Part shown: positions 25,871-34,946 of the stretch, piece by piece
Numbering within the stretch: the stretch's first letter is position 1
Layout of the letters: the number at the start of each line of letters is the position of its first letter
DNA from: Pseudomonas sp. SJZ074
GTDB taxonomy: Bacteria > Pseudomonadota > Gammaproteobacteria > Pseudomonadales > Pseudomonadaceae
Length of the DNA stretch: 64,000 bases
Direction: 5' to 3'
Assembly: GCF_007828215.1 (NCBI RefSeq)
Contig: NZ_VIUE01000026.1
Coordinates: forward strand, 1-64,000
Position numbers and translations under genes: made by a program
The notes under the pieces: generated by a model
Database searches by the model: none
Told to the model about the DNA's origin: nothing
The model's input: only the letters and a program-made list of their open reading frames with translations

Positions 25871-26359
25871 GTGCGTACCAATACCCAGACCAAGCGCGAG
25901 CTGGACAAAATCGACCGCAACATCCTGCGTATCCTCCAGGCGGACGGTCGGATCTCCTTCACCGAGCTGGGAGAAAAGGTCGGTCTCTCCACAACGCCCT
26001 GCACCGAGCGGGTACGGCGCCTGGAGCGCGAAGGGATCATCATGGGCTACAACGCCCGGCTCAACCCGCAGCACCTGAAGGGCAGCCTGCTGGTGTTCGT
26101 CGAGATCAGCCTCGATTACAAATCCGGCGACACCTTTGAAGAGTTCCGACGTGCCGTGCTGAAACTGCCTCATGTGTTGGAATGCCATCTGGTGTCGGGG
26201 GATTTCGACTACCTGGTGAAGGCGCGGATTTCCGAGATGGCCTCGTACCGCAAACTGCTGGGCGACATCCTGCTCAAACTGCCCCATGTGCGGGAGTCCA
26301 AGAGCTATATCGTGATGGAAGAGGTTAAAGAGAGCCTGAACCTGCCGATCCCCGATTGA
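25871..26359 (+). CDS. lrp: Leucine-responsive regulator Lrp, likely activator of dadA
   Basis: A 162-residue Lrp/AsnC protein with the HTH at residues 15-60 (DKIDRNILRILQADGRISF, TTPCTERVRRLEREGII) and a C-terminal RAM effector domain (SGDFDYLVKARISEMASYRK). The start is GTG at 25871 with GGAGG about 10 bases upstream; the open frame extends far 5' but that is antisense to dadA. It is divergent from dadA, the arrangement seen for DadR/Lrp of Pseudomonas, which activates D-alanine catabolism in response to L-alanine. Confidence 0.93.
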   Translation: MRTNTQTKRELDKIDRNILRILQADGRISFTELGEKVGLSTTPCTERVRRLEREGIIMGYNARLNPQHLKGSLLVFVEISLDYKSGDTFEEFRRAVLKLPHVLECHLVSGDFDYLVKARISEMASYRKLLGDILLKLPHVRESKSYIVMEEVKESLNLPIPD

Positions 26360-26394
26360 GTCCAGCACTAGAAGGCGCGCGTCCGGGACCGCTT

Positions 26395-26485
26395 TCGCGA
26401 GCAAGCCCGCTCCCACAATGGTCTTGCGGCGAACCCATTTCTTGGGAACGGTAGAGATTCCATGTGGGAGCGGGCTTGCTCGCGA
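26395..26485. repeat. REP pair in outward orientation
   Basis: An inverted REP (26395-26416) comes first and a forward REP (26464-26485) second. This is the opposite order from the other REP pairs in the window. The 47-base middle still permits pairing of the two 22-base units. It lies between the convergent lrp and YkgJ genes. Confidence 0.85.
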
Positions 26486-26510
26486 AAGCCGCGACGCGGT
26501 CTCCCGATGA

Positions 26511-26864
26511 TCAGACCAACACCTGCCGATTGGCAGCCATGTAATCATGGATCTGCTTCTCGACCCGGGGATGGATCAGCTCCACCGGCCGCCGCCCATT
26601 GGGGCACGGCAGCGTCGCCGTGGTACCGAACAACCGGCAGATCAGCGGCCGCTCGTCATACACGGTGCAACCGTTCGGCCCCAGGTGCACGCAATCGAGT
26701 GCTTCCAGGGCGGCGTCCTGTTCGGCGCGGGTCTTGCGCGGCAGGCGGGCCATTTCCTCGGGTGAGGTGGTCACCGGCCCGCAGCAGTCGTGGCAACCGG
26801 GCACGCATTCGAATGAAGGAATCTGCTGGCGCAGCGTGCGGACTTTTTGACTGTTGCAACTCAT
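26511..26864 (-). CDS. YkgJ family cysteine cluster protein
   Basis: A 117-residue protein of the YkgJ/UPF0153 family. Cysteines lie in FECVPGCHDCC (residues 18-28), LDCVHLGPNGCTVYDERPLICRLF and LPCPNGR. The pattern CxxxCxxCC...C...C suggests a bound metal or iron-sulfur centre. The function of the family is not established. It is a single gene convergent with lrp. Confidence 0.88.
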   Translation of the reverse strand: MSCNSQKVRTLRQQIPSFECVPGCHDCCGPVTTSPEEMARLPRKTRAEQDAALEALDCVHLGPNGCTVYDERPLICRLFGTTATLPCPNGRRPVELIHPRVEKQIHDYMAANRQVLV

Positions 26865-27010
26865 CGAGGCGGTTACCTGATCGGGACTGGTCCGGATTCT
26901 GCCCTAAAAGCCGTGTACCAGACAGCGCCAGCCGACCACTGTTGCCGACGGAGGAATCCGCGGCTTATGCTCCGTAAAATTTCTCAAACACAATAATCAG
27001 GATTACGCAC

Positions 27011-28324
27011 ATGAACGCCCGTGTTCAGCAACCGGTCCCGAGCCACGCGCACGCCGCCTCTTACTACGCCGCCAGCAGCCTGCCGCAACCGGACCATCCG
27101 TTGCTGCAAGGCGAGCTGTTGGCGGATGTCTGCGTGGTCGGTGGCGGGTTCTCGGGGCTGAACACGGCCATCGAACTGGCCGAGCGCGGCATGAGCGTCG
27201 TGTTGCTGGAAGCACACAAGATCGGCTGGGGGGCCAGTGGGCGTAACGGCGGCCAGTTGATCCGCGGTGTCGGCCATGGCCTGGATCAGTTCGCTCCGGT
27301 GATCGGTACCGAGGGCGTCCGCCAGATGAAACTCATGGGCCTTGAGGCAGTGGAAATCGTCCGGCAGCGCGTCGAGCGTTTTCAGATCGCTTGCGATCTC
27401 ACCTGGGGGTACTGCGACCTCGCCAACAAACCCGCCGACCTGGAAGGCTTCGCCGAGGACGCCGAGGAACTGCGCAGCCTGGGCTATCGTCACCCGACCC
27501 GGCTGCTGCAAGCCCATGAGATGCACAGCGTGGTCGGCTCGGACCGCTATGTCGGTGGCCTGATCGACATGGGCTCCGGGCATTTGCACCCGCTGAACCT
27601 GGCCTTGGGCGAAGCCGACGCCGCGCAGCGGCTAGGGGTCAGGTTGTTCGAGCAATCGGCGGTGACCCGGATCGATTACGGCCCTGAAGTGCAGGTGCAT
27701 ACCGAGCATGGCTCGGTTCGCGCCAAGACCCTGGTGCTCGGTTGCAATGCCTACCTCAACGGCCTCAACAAGGAATTGAGCGGCAAGGTACTGCCCGCTG
27801 GCAGCTACATCATCGCCACTGAGCCTTTGAGCCAGGCTCAGGCCCAGGCGTTGTTGCCACAGAACATGGCGGTCTGTGACCAGAGGGTGGCGCTGGATTA
27901 CTACCGGCTTTCGGCGGATCGCCGCTTGCTGTTCGGCGGCGCCTGCCATTATTCGGGCCGCAACCCGCAGGACATTGCCGCTTATATGCGTCCGAAAATG
28001 CTCAAGGTCTTCCCGCAGTTGGCACACGTGAAGATCGACTATCAATGGGGCGGGATGATCGGCATCGGCGCCAACCGCCTACCGCAGATCGGCCGACTCA
28101 AAGACCAGCCCAACGTGTACTTCGCCCAAGCCTATTCCGGCCATGGCGTGAACGCCACGCACCTGGCCGGCAAGCTGCTGGCCGAAGCCATCAGTGGACA
28201 GCAAGGCGGCGGGTTCGATCTGTTCGCCCAGGTCCCGCACATCACCTTCCCCGGCGGCAAGCACCTGCGCTCACCGCTGCTGGCGTTGGGGATGTTATGG
28301 CACAGGTTGAAAGAGTTGGTTTGA
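27011..28324 (+). CDS. FAD-dependent oxidoreductase, PuuB/PauB-like gamma-glutamyl-polyamine oxidase
   Basis: The protein is 437 residues in the DAO family. The FAD-binding VCVVGGGFSGLNTAIELAERG lies at about residues 41-61, GASGRNGGQL at about 76-85, and the C-terminal GHGVNATHLAGK closes the FAD site. These last two blocks are typical of gamma-glutamylputrescine oxidase PuuB. With the aldehyde dehydrogenase KauB (33222) and PauR (22239) it fits the glutamylated polyamine route. PAO1 PA5309 occupies the same place as I recall. The exact polyamine is not deducible. Confidence 0.87.
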   Translation: MNARVQQPVPSHAHAASYYAASSLPQPDHPLLQGELLADVCVVGGGFSGLNTAIELAERGMSVVLLEAHKIGWGASGRNGGQLIRGVGHGLDQFAPVIGTEGVRQMKLMGLEAVEIVRQRVERFQIACDLTWGYCDLANKPADLEGFAEDAEELRSLGYRHPTRLLQAHEMHSVVGSDRYVGGLIDMGSGHLHPLNLALGEADAAQRLGVRLFEQSAVTRIDYGPEVQVHTEHGSVRAKTLVLGCNAYLNGLNKELSGKVLPAGSYIIATEPLSQAQAQALLPQNMAVCDQRVALDYYRLSADRRLLFGGACHYSGRNPQDIAAYMRPKMLKVFPQLAHVKIDYQWGGMIGIGANRLPQIGRLKDQPNVYFAQAYSGHGVNATHLAGKLLAEAISGQQGGGFDLFAQVPHITFPGGKHLRSPLLALGMLWHRLKELV

Positions 28325-28359
28325 TCCAATGACACATAGGTGAGCCTAATGTTGTTTTT

Positions 28360-28387
28360 GTGGCGAGGGGATTTATCCCCTCGCCAC
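28360..28387. repeat. GTGGCGAGGGGAT hairpin repeat
   Basis: GTGGCGAGGGGAT at 28360 is mirrored by ATCCCCTCGCCAC ending at 28387, around TT. It is a 13-bp perfect stem of a second Pseudomonas intergenic repeat family, distinct from the GTGGGAGCG REP. A degraded relative lies near 31886-31915. It separates the convergent oxidase and DUF1127 genes. Confidence 0.75.
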
Positions 28388-28390
28388 GGA

Positions 28391-28636
28391 TCAGCTACGC
28401 CAGAAAGGCTTTAAGCCCTCCTCCCGCGCCTGCTGCCGACTCATCCCGATATCACGCAACTGTTCGGGTGTCAGCTCGAGCAAGACTCGGCGTGTATGCA
28501 GGCGATGCCAGAACAAGTCCCAGCGGCTCAGGCAGGCTGGGGCAGTTCGAAAGCTTGCGCCGCGAAGTCCCTTTTCCTGTCCTGCCTCCAGTTCCTGACT
28601 GTGTAGCGTCAGCCGCACATCGCTCAAGCCGTTCAT
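28391..28636 (-). CDS. DUF1127 domain small protein
   Basis: An 81-residue basic protein with a C-terminal DUF1127 segment (HRLHTRRVLLELTPEQLRDIGMSRQQAREE). This motif is Arg-rich and in other bacteria has been linked to RNA binding and to phosphate or nitrogen stress; the role here is unknown. It is divergent from the MocR gene, and the shared interval carries the ATACAGAT operators, so it may be a target of that regulator. Confidence 0.83.
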   Translation of the reverse strand: MNGLSDVRLTLHSQELEAGQEKGLRGASFRTAPACLSRWDLFWHRLHTRRVLLELTPEQLRDIGMSRQQAREEGLKPFWRS

Positions 28637-28698
28637 TTTCGTCGCTCCTGTTTACTTGGGTAGCCAGAGGTTTCATGATGCGCGGACGGCCAGAATCG

Positions 28699-28736
28699 AT
28701 ACAGATTCAACATCTGTATTTTATTTGCATACAGAT
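28699..28736. promoter_or_regulatory. Triple ATACAGAT operator upstream of the MocR regulator
   Basis: ATACAGAT at 28699-28706 forms a perfect inverted repeat with ATCTGTAT at 28712-28719, and a third copy ATACAGAT follows at 28729-28736 as a direct repeat. The block lies 80 bp before the MocR start and 63 bp before the DUF1127 start. MocR/GabR proteins bind paired direct or inverted repeats in such divergent regions, so autoregulation is likely. Confidence 0.6.
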
Positions 28737-28815
28737 AAGGCCTTTTTGCCACTGAATGCTGTTTTTACCGGCCAACTGTATTGGTTACCTGTTGCCCACC
28801 TATCGAGAGCGCGCC

Positions 28816-30249
28816 ATGACCCTCTACGTGAACCTCGCCGAATTGCTTGGCACCCGCATCGAACAGGGTTTCTATCGCCCCGGCGACCGGCTGCCGTCGG
28901 TGCGGGCTTTGAGTACGGAACATGGCGTCAGCCTGAGTACGGTGCAGCAGGCCTATCGCGTGCTGGAGGACAACGGACTGGCAATGCCGAAACCCAAGTC
29001 CGGCTATTTCGTCCCGATCAGCCGCGAACTGCCGGACTTGCCAGCGATAGGCCGTCCGGCCCAGCGTCCCGTGGACATTTCACAGTGGGACCAGGTGCTG
29101 GAACTGATTCGCGCCGTGCCACGCAAAGAAGTGGTGCAACTGGGGCGCGGCATGCCGGACATCCATTCGCCGACCATGAAGCCGCTGCTGCGCAGCCTGG
29201 CGCAGATCAGCCGTCGGCAAGACATGCCCGGCCTGTATTACGACAACATCTACGGCAACCTTGCGTTACGCGAACAGATTGCCCGCCTGTTGCTGGATTC
29301 AGGCTGTCAGTTGGGGGCCAACGACCTGATTGTCACCACCGGCTGCCACGAAGCGCTGTCGGTCAGCATTCGCGCCACCTGCGAACCAGGCGATATCGTC
29401 GCGGTGGATTCGCCCAGCTTCCACGGCGCCATGCAAACCCTCAAGGGCCTGGGCATGAAGGCCATGGAGATCCCCACCGACCCGCTTACCGGCATCAGCC
29501 TGGAGGCATTGGAACTGGCGCTGGAGCAATGGCCGATCAAGGCCATACAGTTGACGCCCAGCTGTAACAACCCGCTGGGCTACATCATGCCGGAAGCGAA
29601 CAAACGCGCGTTGTTGACCCTGGCTCAGCGCTTCGACGTGGCGATCATCGAAGACGATGTGTATGGGGATCTGGCCTACACCTACCCACGACCCCGCACG
29701 ATCAAGTCCTTCGACGAGGATGGCCGCGTCCTGCTTTGCAGCTCCTTTTCCAAGACCCTGGCGCCGGGCCTGCGAGTGGGCTGGGTCGCACCCGGGCGGT
29801 ATCTGGAACGGGTGCTGCACATGAAGTACATCAGCACCGGCTCCACCGCGCCGCAGCCGCAGATCGCCATCGCCGAGTTTCTCAAGAACAGGCATTTCGA
29901 ACCTCATTTGCGCCGGATGCGCACGCAATACCAGCGTAATCGCGACGTGATGATCGACTGGGTCAGCCGCTACTTTCCATCAGGCACCCGCGCCAGTCGT
30001 CCCCGGGGCAGCTTCATGCTGTGGGTCGAATTGCCCGAAGGTTTCGATACCCTGAAGCTCAACCGGGTCTTGCATGACAAAGGTGTGCAGGTTGCGGTCG
30101 GCAGCATTTTTTCGGCATCGGGCAAGTACCGCAATTGCCTGCGAATGAACTACGCTGCCAAGCCAACGGCACAGATCGAGGAGGCTGTGCGCAAGGTAGG
30201 GACCGCCGCCATCGCGCTGTTGAACGAAACCCAAGGCGACGGCGTCTGA
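28816..30249 (+). CDS. MocR-type regulator: GntR winged helix fused to PLP aminotransferase fold
   Basis: A 477-residue fusion protein. Residues 1-75 are a GntR winged helix (GTRIEQGFYRPGDRLPSVRA, GVSLSTVQQAYRVLEDNG). From about residue 110 it has an aminotransferase class I fold. The PLP motifs are TGCHEALSV, TPSCNNPLG, EDDVYGDL and SSFSKTLAPGLRVGW, with the Schiff-base Lys near residue 312. MocR proteins use PLP or its amine adduct to control nearby genes. The start at 28816 agrees with the GntR domain boundary; the frame is open further 5'. Targets could be DUF1127 or the gene itself. Confidence 0.92.
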   Translation: MTLYVNLAELLGTRIEQGFYRPGDRLPSVRALSTEHGVSLSTVQQAYRVLEDNGLAMPKPKSGYFVPISRELPDLPAIGRPAQRPVDISQWDQVLELIRAVPRKEVVQLGRGMPDIHSPTMKPLLRSLAQISRRQDMPGLYYDNIYGNLALREQIARLLLDSGCQLGANDLIVTTGCHEALSVSIRATCEPGDIVAVDSPSFHGAMQTLKGLGMKAMEIPTDPLTGISLEALELALEQWPIKAIQLTPSCNNPLGYIMPEANKRALLTLAQRFDVAIIEDDVYGDLAYTYPRPRTIKSFDEDGRVLLCSSFSKTLAPGLRVGWVAPGRYLERVLHMKYISTGSTAPQPQIAIAEFLKNRHFEPHLRRMRTQYQRNRDVMIDWVSRYFPSGTRASRPRGSFMLWVELPEGFDTLKLNRVLHDKGVQVAVGSIFSASGKYRNCLRMNYAAKPTAQIEEAVRKVGTAAIALLNETQGDGV

Positions 30250-30310
30250 ATTCTACTCAGGGAAGCAGCACCCGACAGTCAATCAACGCCAACAAGCGGA
30301 ACGATCCTAC

Positions 30311-31879
30311 GTGAGATCCAAACCGATCCTGCCTACGCTACTGCTTGTCGCCTCCCTGTCGGGAGGCTGTGCCAGCGTTGATATCACCCGCGAGCCCTCC
30401 CAGGCACTGCCTGCCTCCGAATCTTCATTCGGACGCTCCGTCCAGACCCAGGCCGCACCCCACGAAGGACGCTCGGGGTTTCGTCTGCTCTCCAACAGTA
30501 CCGATGCCTTTACCGCCCGGGCCGAGCTGATTCGCAACGCGCAAAGCAGCCTCGACCTGCAGTACTACATCGTTCACGACGGCATCAGCACCCGGATGCT
30601 GGTGGACGAGGTGCTCAAGGCCGCCGACCGGGGCGTGCGTGTGCGGATCCTGCTGGACGACACCACCAGCGATGGCCAGGAGCAAATCATTTCGACCCTC
30701 GGTGCTCATCCGCGGATCCAGATCCGCCTGTTCAACCCGTTGCACCTGGGACGCGCCACCGGCGTGACCCGCAGCCTCGGCCGTTTGTTCAACCTTTCGC
30801 TGCAACATCGGCGGATGCACAACAAGCTTTGGCTGGCGGACAACAGCATGGCCATCGTCGGCGGGCGCAACCTGGGGGATGAATACTTCGATGCCGAGCC
30901 TCACCTGAACTTCACGGATATCGACCTGCTCGGCGTCGGTCCGGTGGCTGAACAGTTGGGGCACAGTTTCGATCAGTACTGGAACAGCGCCCTGAGCAAG
31001 CCCATCGAACAATTCCTGTCCCATCGGCCCACCGCCAAGGACCTGGCCAACAGCCGCCTGCGCCTGCAAGAGTCCCTGGAACAGACGCAAAAGGAGAATC
31101 ACGCGCTGTACCAGCAGTTGGCCGCCTACCGGACCCAGCCGCGGCTGGATATCTGGCGCAACGAGTTGGTCTGGGCCTGGAACCAGGCGCTGTGGGATGC
31201 GCCCAGCAAGGTCCTGGCCAAGGACGAGCCCGATCCGCACCTGCTGTTGACCACGCAACTGAGCCCTGAACTGGCGGGGGTCAGCAAGGAACTGATCATG
31301 ATCTCGGCTTATTTCGTGCCGGGACAGCCTGGGTTGGTGTACCTGACCAGCCGCGCCGATGCCGGCGTGTCGGTCAGCCTGCTGACCAACTCCCTGGAGG
31401 CCACCGACGTGCCGGCGGTGCACGGCGGTTACGCGCCCTATCGCAAGGCGCTGCTGCAGCATGGCGTGCGGCTGTTCGAGTTGCGGCGCCAACCCGGGGA
31501 TACGGGTGGCAGCAGCCCTCACCTGTTCTACAGCAAGTCCTACGGCGAATCGGACTCGAGCCTGCACAGCAAGGCGATCATTTTTGACCAGCAGAAATCA
31601 TTCATCGGCTCATTCAATTTCGACCCACGCTCAGTGCTGTGGAACACCGAGGTTGGCGTGTTGGTGGACAGCCCTGAACTCGCCGGCCAGGTCCGTGACC
31701 TGGCCTTGCAGGGCATGGCACCGGCCCTGAGTTACCAGGCGCGACTGAAAGATGGAAAACTCGTCTGGACCACCGAAGACAACGGCAAACTCCACGACCT
31801 GGATCGTGAACCCGGTAGCTGGTGGCGCCGGTTCAATGCCTGGTTTGCGACAACGGTGGGGTTGGAGCGGATGCTGTAG
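30311..31879 (+). CDS. Phospholipase D-family lipoprotein (cardiolipin synthase-like)
   Basis: A 522-residue protein with a lipobox signal (LVASLSGGC, Cys about residue 20), hence an envelope lipoprotein. Two HKD motifs are present: MHNKLWLAD followed by GGRN around residues 169-185, and LHSKAIIFD followed by GSFN around 417-432. Paired HKD motifs define the PLD superfamily. The layout matches ClsC/YmdC-type proteins that transfer phosphatidyl groups. The start is GTG at 30311. It follows the MocR gene by 61 bp and could be co-transcribed. Confidence 0.88.
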   Translation: MRSKPILPTLLLVASLSGGCASVDITREPSQALPASESSFGRSVQTQAAPHEGRSGFRLLSNSTDAFTARAELIRNAQSSLDLQYYIVHDGISTRMLVDEVLKAADRGVRVRILLDDTTSDGQEQIISTLGAHPRIQIRLFNPLHLGRATGVTRSLGRLFNLSLQHRRMHNKLWLADNSMAIVGGRNLGDEYFDAEPHLNFTDIDLLGVGPVAEQLGHSFDQYWNSALSKPIEQFLSHRPTAKDLANSRLRLQESLEQTQKENHALYQQLAAYRTQPRLDIWRNELVWAWNQALWDAPSKVLAKDEPDPHLLLTTQLSPELAGVSKELIMISAYFVPGQPGLVYLTSRADAGVSVSLLTNSLEATDVPAVHGGYAPYRKALLQHGVRLFELRRQPGDTGGSSPHLFYSKSYGESDSSLHSKAIIFDQQKSFIGSFNFDPRSVLWNTEVGVLVDSPELAGQVRDLALQGMAPALSYQARLKDGKLVWTTEDNGKLHDLDREPGSWWRRFNAWFATTVGLERML

Positions 31880-31921
31880 GCGCTCCCCCTCGCCACAAAA
31901 AGCTCCCTCGCCCCAGGGTTT

Positions 31922-33064
31922 TCAGGCGGGTTGCGTAGCCCCGAACGCCCCCTGACGCAACAACAGAATCACCAGACCGAACGCCCCCGCCGCCATGAAC
32001 AACGGCAACGCATGTCCGCTGATCCATTGGCTGCCCGCTCCCGCCACCAAAGGGCCTACCAGGCAACCGATTCCCCATAGCTGGGCAATATGGGCATTGG
32101 CTCGCACCAGCGCATCGTCGCGGTAACGCTCACCGATCAGGATCAACGACAAGGTGAACAAACCACCCGCGCTGGCACCGAACAGCACCCACAGCGGCCA
32201 GATCAGTAAGGTATCGATCAACAACGGCACCGCCAGGCTGGATAAGGTCAGCGCCACCGCGCAGCCCGTGAGCAAGGCTCGCCGAGACACATGATCGGCC
32301 AAGGCGCCAATGGGCAGTTGCAACAATGCATCACCGACCACCACGGTGCTGACCATTGCCAGCGCGACATCGGCACTGAACCCCTGGCGCAGGCAATACA
32401 CCGGCAGCAACGTCAGGATCATCGCCTCGAAAGCCGCGAATAACGACACCGCCCATGCGATCGCCGGCAGCCCCCGGCAAAAAGCCCACAAATCGCCAAA
32501 AGTGACGCTACCGGCTTCACTGGAGGGCGCACCGCTGCGACCGAGCAACAGCAACGGTGCCACCAGCAGCAGGCCGACGCCCACCCAGAATCCGTAGTCG
32601 TGCACGGTACCCAGCGCGCCGAGCAACAGCGGACCGGACAGCTGGCTGAGGGCATAACTGGCGCCATACAGCGCCACAAGCCGGCCACGCCATTGTTCAA
32701 CCACCAGTTGATTGATCCAGCTCTCACCGAGAATGAACACCAGGGTCAGGACCACCCCGATCACCAGCCGCAGCACCAGCCAGACCAGGTAACTGGGCAA
32801 CAACGCCAGCAATCCGATGGACACCGCTCCGCCCCACAGGCACAGGCGCATCAGGTTTGCCGTCCCAAACCGCGCCGCCAGACGACTCGATACCTTGGCC
32901 CCGAGCAACACCCCAACGGCGGGCATGGCCGCCATCACGCCAATGGCGAACGAACCATAACCCCAGCCCTCCAGGCGCAGCGACACCAGCGGCATGCTGA
33001 CCCCCAGGGCAAGGCCGACGCTCAGGACAGAGGCCAACACGGCGAAATAAGTCGCCCAACGCAT
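31922..33064 (-). CDS. MFS transporter
   Basis: A 380-residue membrane protein with about twelve helices in two halves and the MFS loop signature (GAKVSSRLAARFGTANLMRL at about residue 57). It resembles the YcaD group of small MFS permeases. The substrate is unknown. I prefer the ATG at 33064, since AGGAG lies 7 bases before it, whereas the ATG two codons earlier is only one base from that site. It converges on the PLD gene and lies upstream of kauB, as I recall from PAO1 (PA5311-PA5312). Confidence 0.87.
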   Translation of the reverse strand: MRWATYFAVLASVLSVGLALGVSMPLVSLRLEGWGYGSFAIGVMAAMPAVGVLLGAKVSSRLAARFGTANLMRLCLWGGAVSIGLLALLPSYLVWLVLRLVIGVVLTLVFILGESWINQLVVEQWRGRLVALYGASYALSQLSGPLLLGALGTVHDYGFWVGVGLLLVAPLLLLGRSGAPSSEAGSVTFGDLWAFCRGLPAIAWAVSLFAAFEAMILTLLPVYCLRQGFSADVALAMVSTVVVGDALLQLPIGALADHVSRRALLTGCAVALTLSSLAVPLLIDTLLIWPLWVLFGASAGGLFTLSLILIGERYRDDALVRANAHIAQLWGIGCLVGPLVAGAGSQWISGHALPLFMAAGAFGLVILLLRQGAFGATQPA

Positions 33065-33113
33065 TTCCATGCTCCTGTGGGTATTTACATTTCAAGTCCT
33101 ACGCAAAGCAAAT

Positions 33114-33199
33114 GTGGGAGCGGGCTTGCTCGCGAAGGCTGGGTCAGTCAACTCAGTCGTTGAATGTGAAACCGCTTTCGCGAGCAAGCCCGCTCCCAC
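33114..33199. repeat. REP pair (REPIN), GAGCGGGCTTGCTCGCGA subtype
   Basis: REP copies at 33114-33135 and, inverted, at 33178-33199 are 42 bases apart. They fall between kauB and the downstream MFS gene, on the same transcript direction. Confidence 0.9.
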
Positions 33200-33221
33200 A
33201 AGAGAGATCAGCGTTGCGCTG

Positions 33222-34715
33222 TTACAGCTTGATCCAGGTCGACTTCAGCTCGGTGTATTTGTCGAAGGCGTGCAGCGACTTGTCGCGACCGTTACCCGAC
33301 TGCTTGAAGCCACCGAATGGCGCGGTCATGTCGCCGCCATCGTACTGGTTCACCCACACGCTGCCGGCGCGCAAGGCCTTGGCGGTCAGGTGGGCCTTGG
33401 AGATGTCCCGGGTCCATACCGCCGCCGCCAGGCCATAAGGCGTGTCGTTGGCAATCTGGATGGCCTCCTCGGCCGTATCGAAAGCGATCACTGACAACAC
33501 CGGACCAAAAATCTCCTCCTGGGCAATTTTCATGGCGTTGCTGACGCCGTCGAAAATCGTCGGCTCGACATAGGTGCCACCGGTTTCCTCAAGGATCCGC
33601 TTGCCACCGGCCACGAGCTTGGCGCCGTCGCTGTGCCCGGCTTCGATGTAGGACAACACGGTATTCATCTGCTGGGTATCGACCAGGGCACCGACATTCG
33701 TCGCCGGGTCCAGCGGGTTGCCCGGTTTCCAGCCCTTGAGGGCCTCGATCACCAACGGCAGGAAGGTGTCCTTGATGGAGCGTTCCACCAACAGTCGCGA
33801 GCCGGCGGTGCAGACTTCGCCCTGGTTGAATGCAATGGCGCTGGCCGCGGCTTCAGCGGCGGCCTGCAGGTCCGGAGCGTCGGCGAACACGATATTCGGG
33901 CTCTTGCCGCCGGCCTCCAACCAGATGCGCTTCATGTTGGATTCGCCGGAGTAGATCATCAGTTGCTTGGCGATCTTGGTGGAACCGGTGAACACCAGCG
34001 TGTCGACATCCATGTGCAGGGCCAGAGCCTTGCCGACCGTATGGCCATAGCCTGGCAGCACGTTGAGCACGCCTTTCGGAATCCCGGCTTCGACGGCCAG
34101 TGCGGCAATGCGGATGGCAGTCAGCGGGGATTTTTCCGACGGCTTGAGGACTACAGAGTTACCGGTGGACAAGGCCGGACCGAGCTTCCAGCAGGCCATC
34201 AACAGCGGAAAGTTCCACGGCACGATAGCGCCCACCACACCGACGGGCTCGCGGGTAACCAAGCCCAACTGGTCGTGGGGGGTCGACGCCACTTCGTCGT
34301 AGAGCTTGTCGATGGCTTCCCCGCTCCAGCTCAACGCCTGTGCCGCACCGGGCACATCGATGTTCAGGGAATCGCTGATCGGCTTGCCCATGTCCAGAGT
34401 TTCGAGCAAGGCCAGCTCTTCGACGTGCTGCTTGAGCAGGCTGGCGAAACGAATCATGGTGGCTTTGCGTTTGCTCGGCGCCAGGCGTGACCAGACACCG
34501 GAATTGAAGACCGCACGCGCGTTTTCGACCGCACGCTGGGCGTCGGCAGCATCACAGCTGGCGACCTTGCCCAGCAAACGGCCATCGACCGGACTGAGGC
34601 AATCGAAGGTTTCGCCGGACACCGCATCGGTGTATTCGCCGCTGATGAACGCGCGGCCTTCGATGGTCAAATCGCGGGCGCGTTGTTCCCAGTCGGCACG
34701 AGTCAGGGTGGTCAT
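33222..34715 (-). CDS. kauB: Aldehyde dehydrogenase KauB/PauC (PuuC-like)
   Basis: A 497-residue NAD(P)-dependent aldehyde dehydrogenase with the substrate motif VPWNFPLL, VFTGSTKIAKQL, the general base E267 (LEAGGKSP) and the nucleophile C302 (GEVCTAG). In Pseudomonas KauB oxidises several aldehydes from arginine and polyamine breakdown, including gamma-glutamyl-aminobutyraldehyde and 4-guanidinobutyraldehyde. GGAGGA precedes the ATG. The transaminase that I recall next to it in PAO1 (PA5313) is missing here; a cupin gene follows divergently. Confidence 0.9.
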   Translation of the reverse strand: MTTLTRADWEQRARDLTIEGRAFISGEYTDAVSGETFDCLSPVDGRLLGKVASCDAADAQRAVENARAVFNSGVWSRLAPSKRKATMIRFASLLKQHVEELALLETLDMGKPISDSLNIDVPGAAQALSWSGEAIDKLYDEVASTPHDQLGLVTREPVGVVGAIVPWNFPLLMACWKLGPALSTGNSVVLKPSEKSPLTAIRIAALAVEAGIPKGVLNVLPGYGHTVGKALALHMDVDTLVFTGSTKIAKQLMIYSGESNMKRIWLEAGGKSPNIVFADAPDLQAAAEAAASAIAFNQGEVCTAGSRLLVERSIKDTFLPLVIEALKGWKPGNPLDPATNVGALVDTQQMNTVLSYIEAGHSDGAKLVAGGKRILEETGGTYVEPTIFDGVSNAMKIAQEEIFGPVLSVIAFDTAEEAIQIANDTPYGLAAAVWTRDISKAHLTAKALRAGSVWVNQYDGGDMTAPFGGFKQSGNGRDKSLHAFDKYTELKSTWIKL

Positions 34716-34946
34716 GCGAGTGTCCTCCTCTTATTGGGTGTGAGCGTTACAAGGGATGCAACACTTAGGAATTCTGCCCGGCCAGCCTGTTCAGGCGCAC
34801 ATTTTCGGCATAGGGCACCCGCCACCCTAAACCAGCCGCCCCTCAAGTTTCAATATATTTGACACAAGAGCGGTAAACAGCCTTGCGATGTTCGTTTTAA
34901 TAAACATAGACTCGAACCTTCCAAGCAATCACCGGGGATTACGGAA

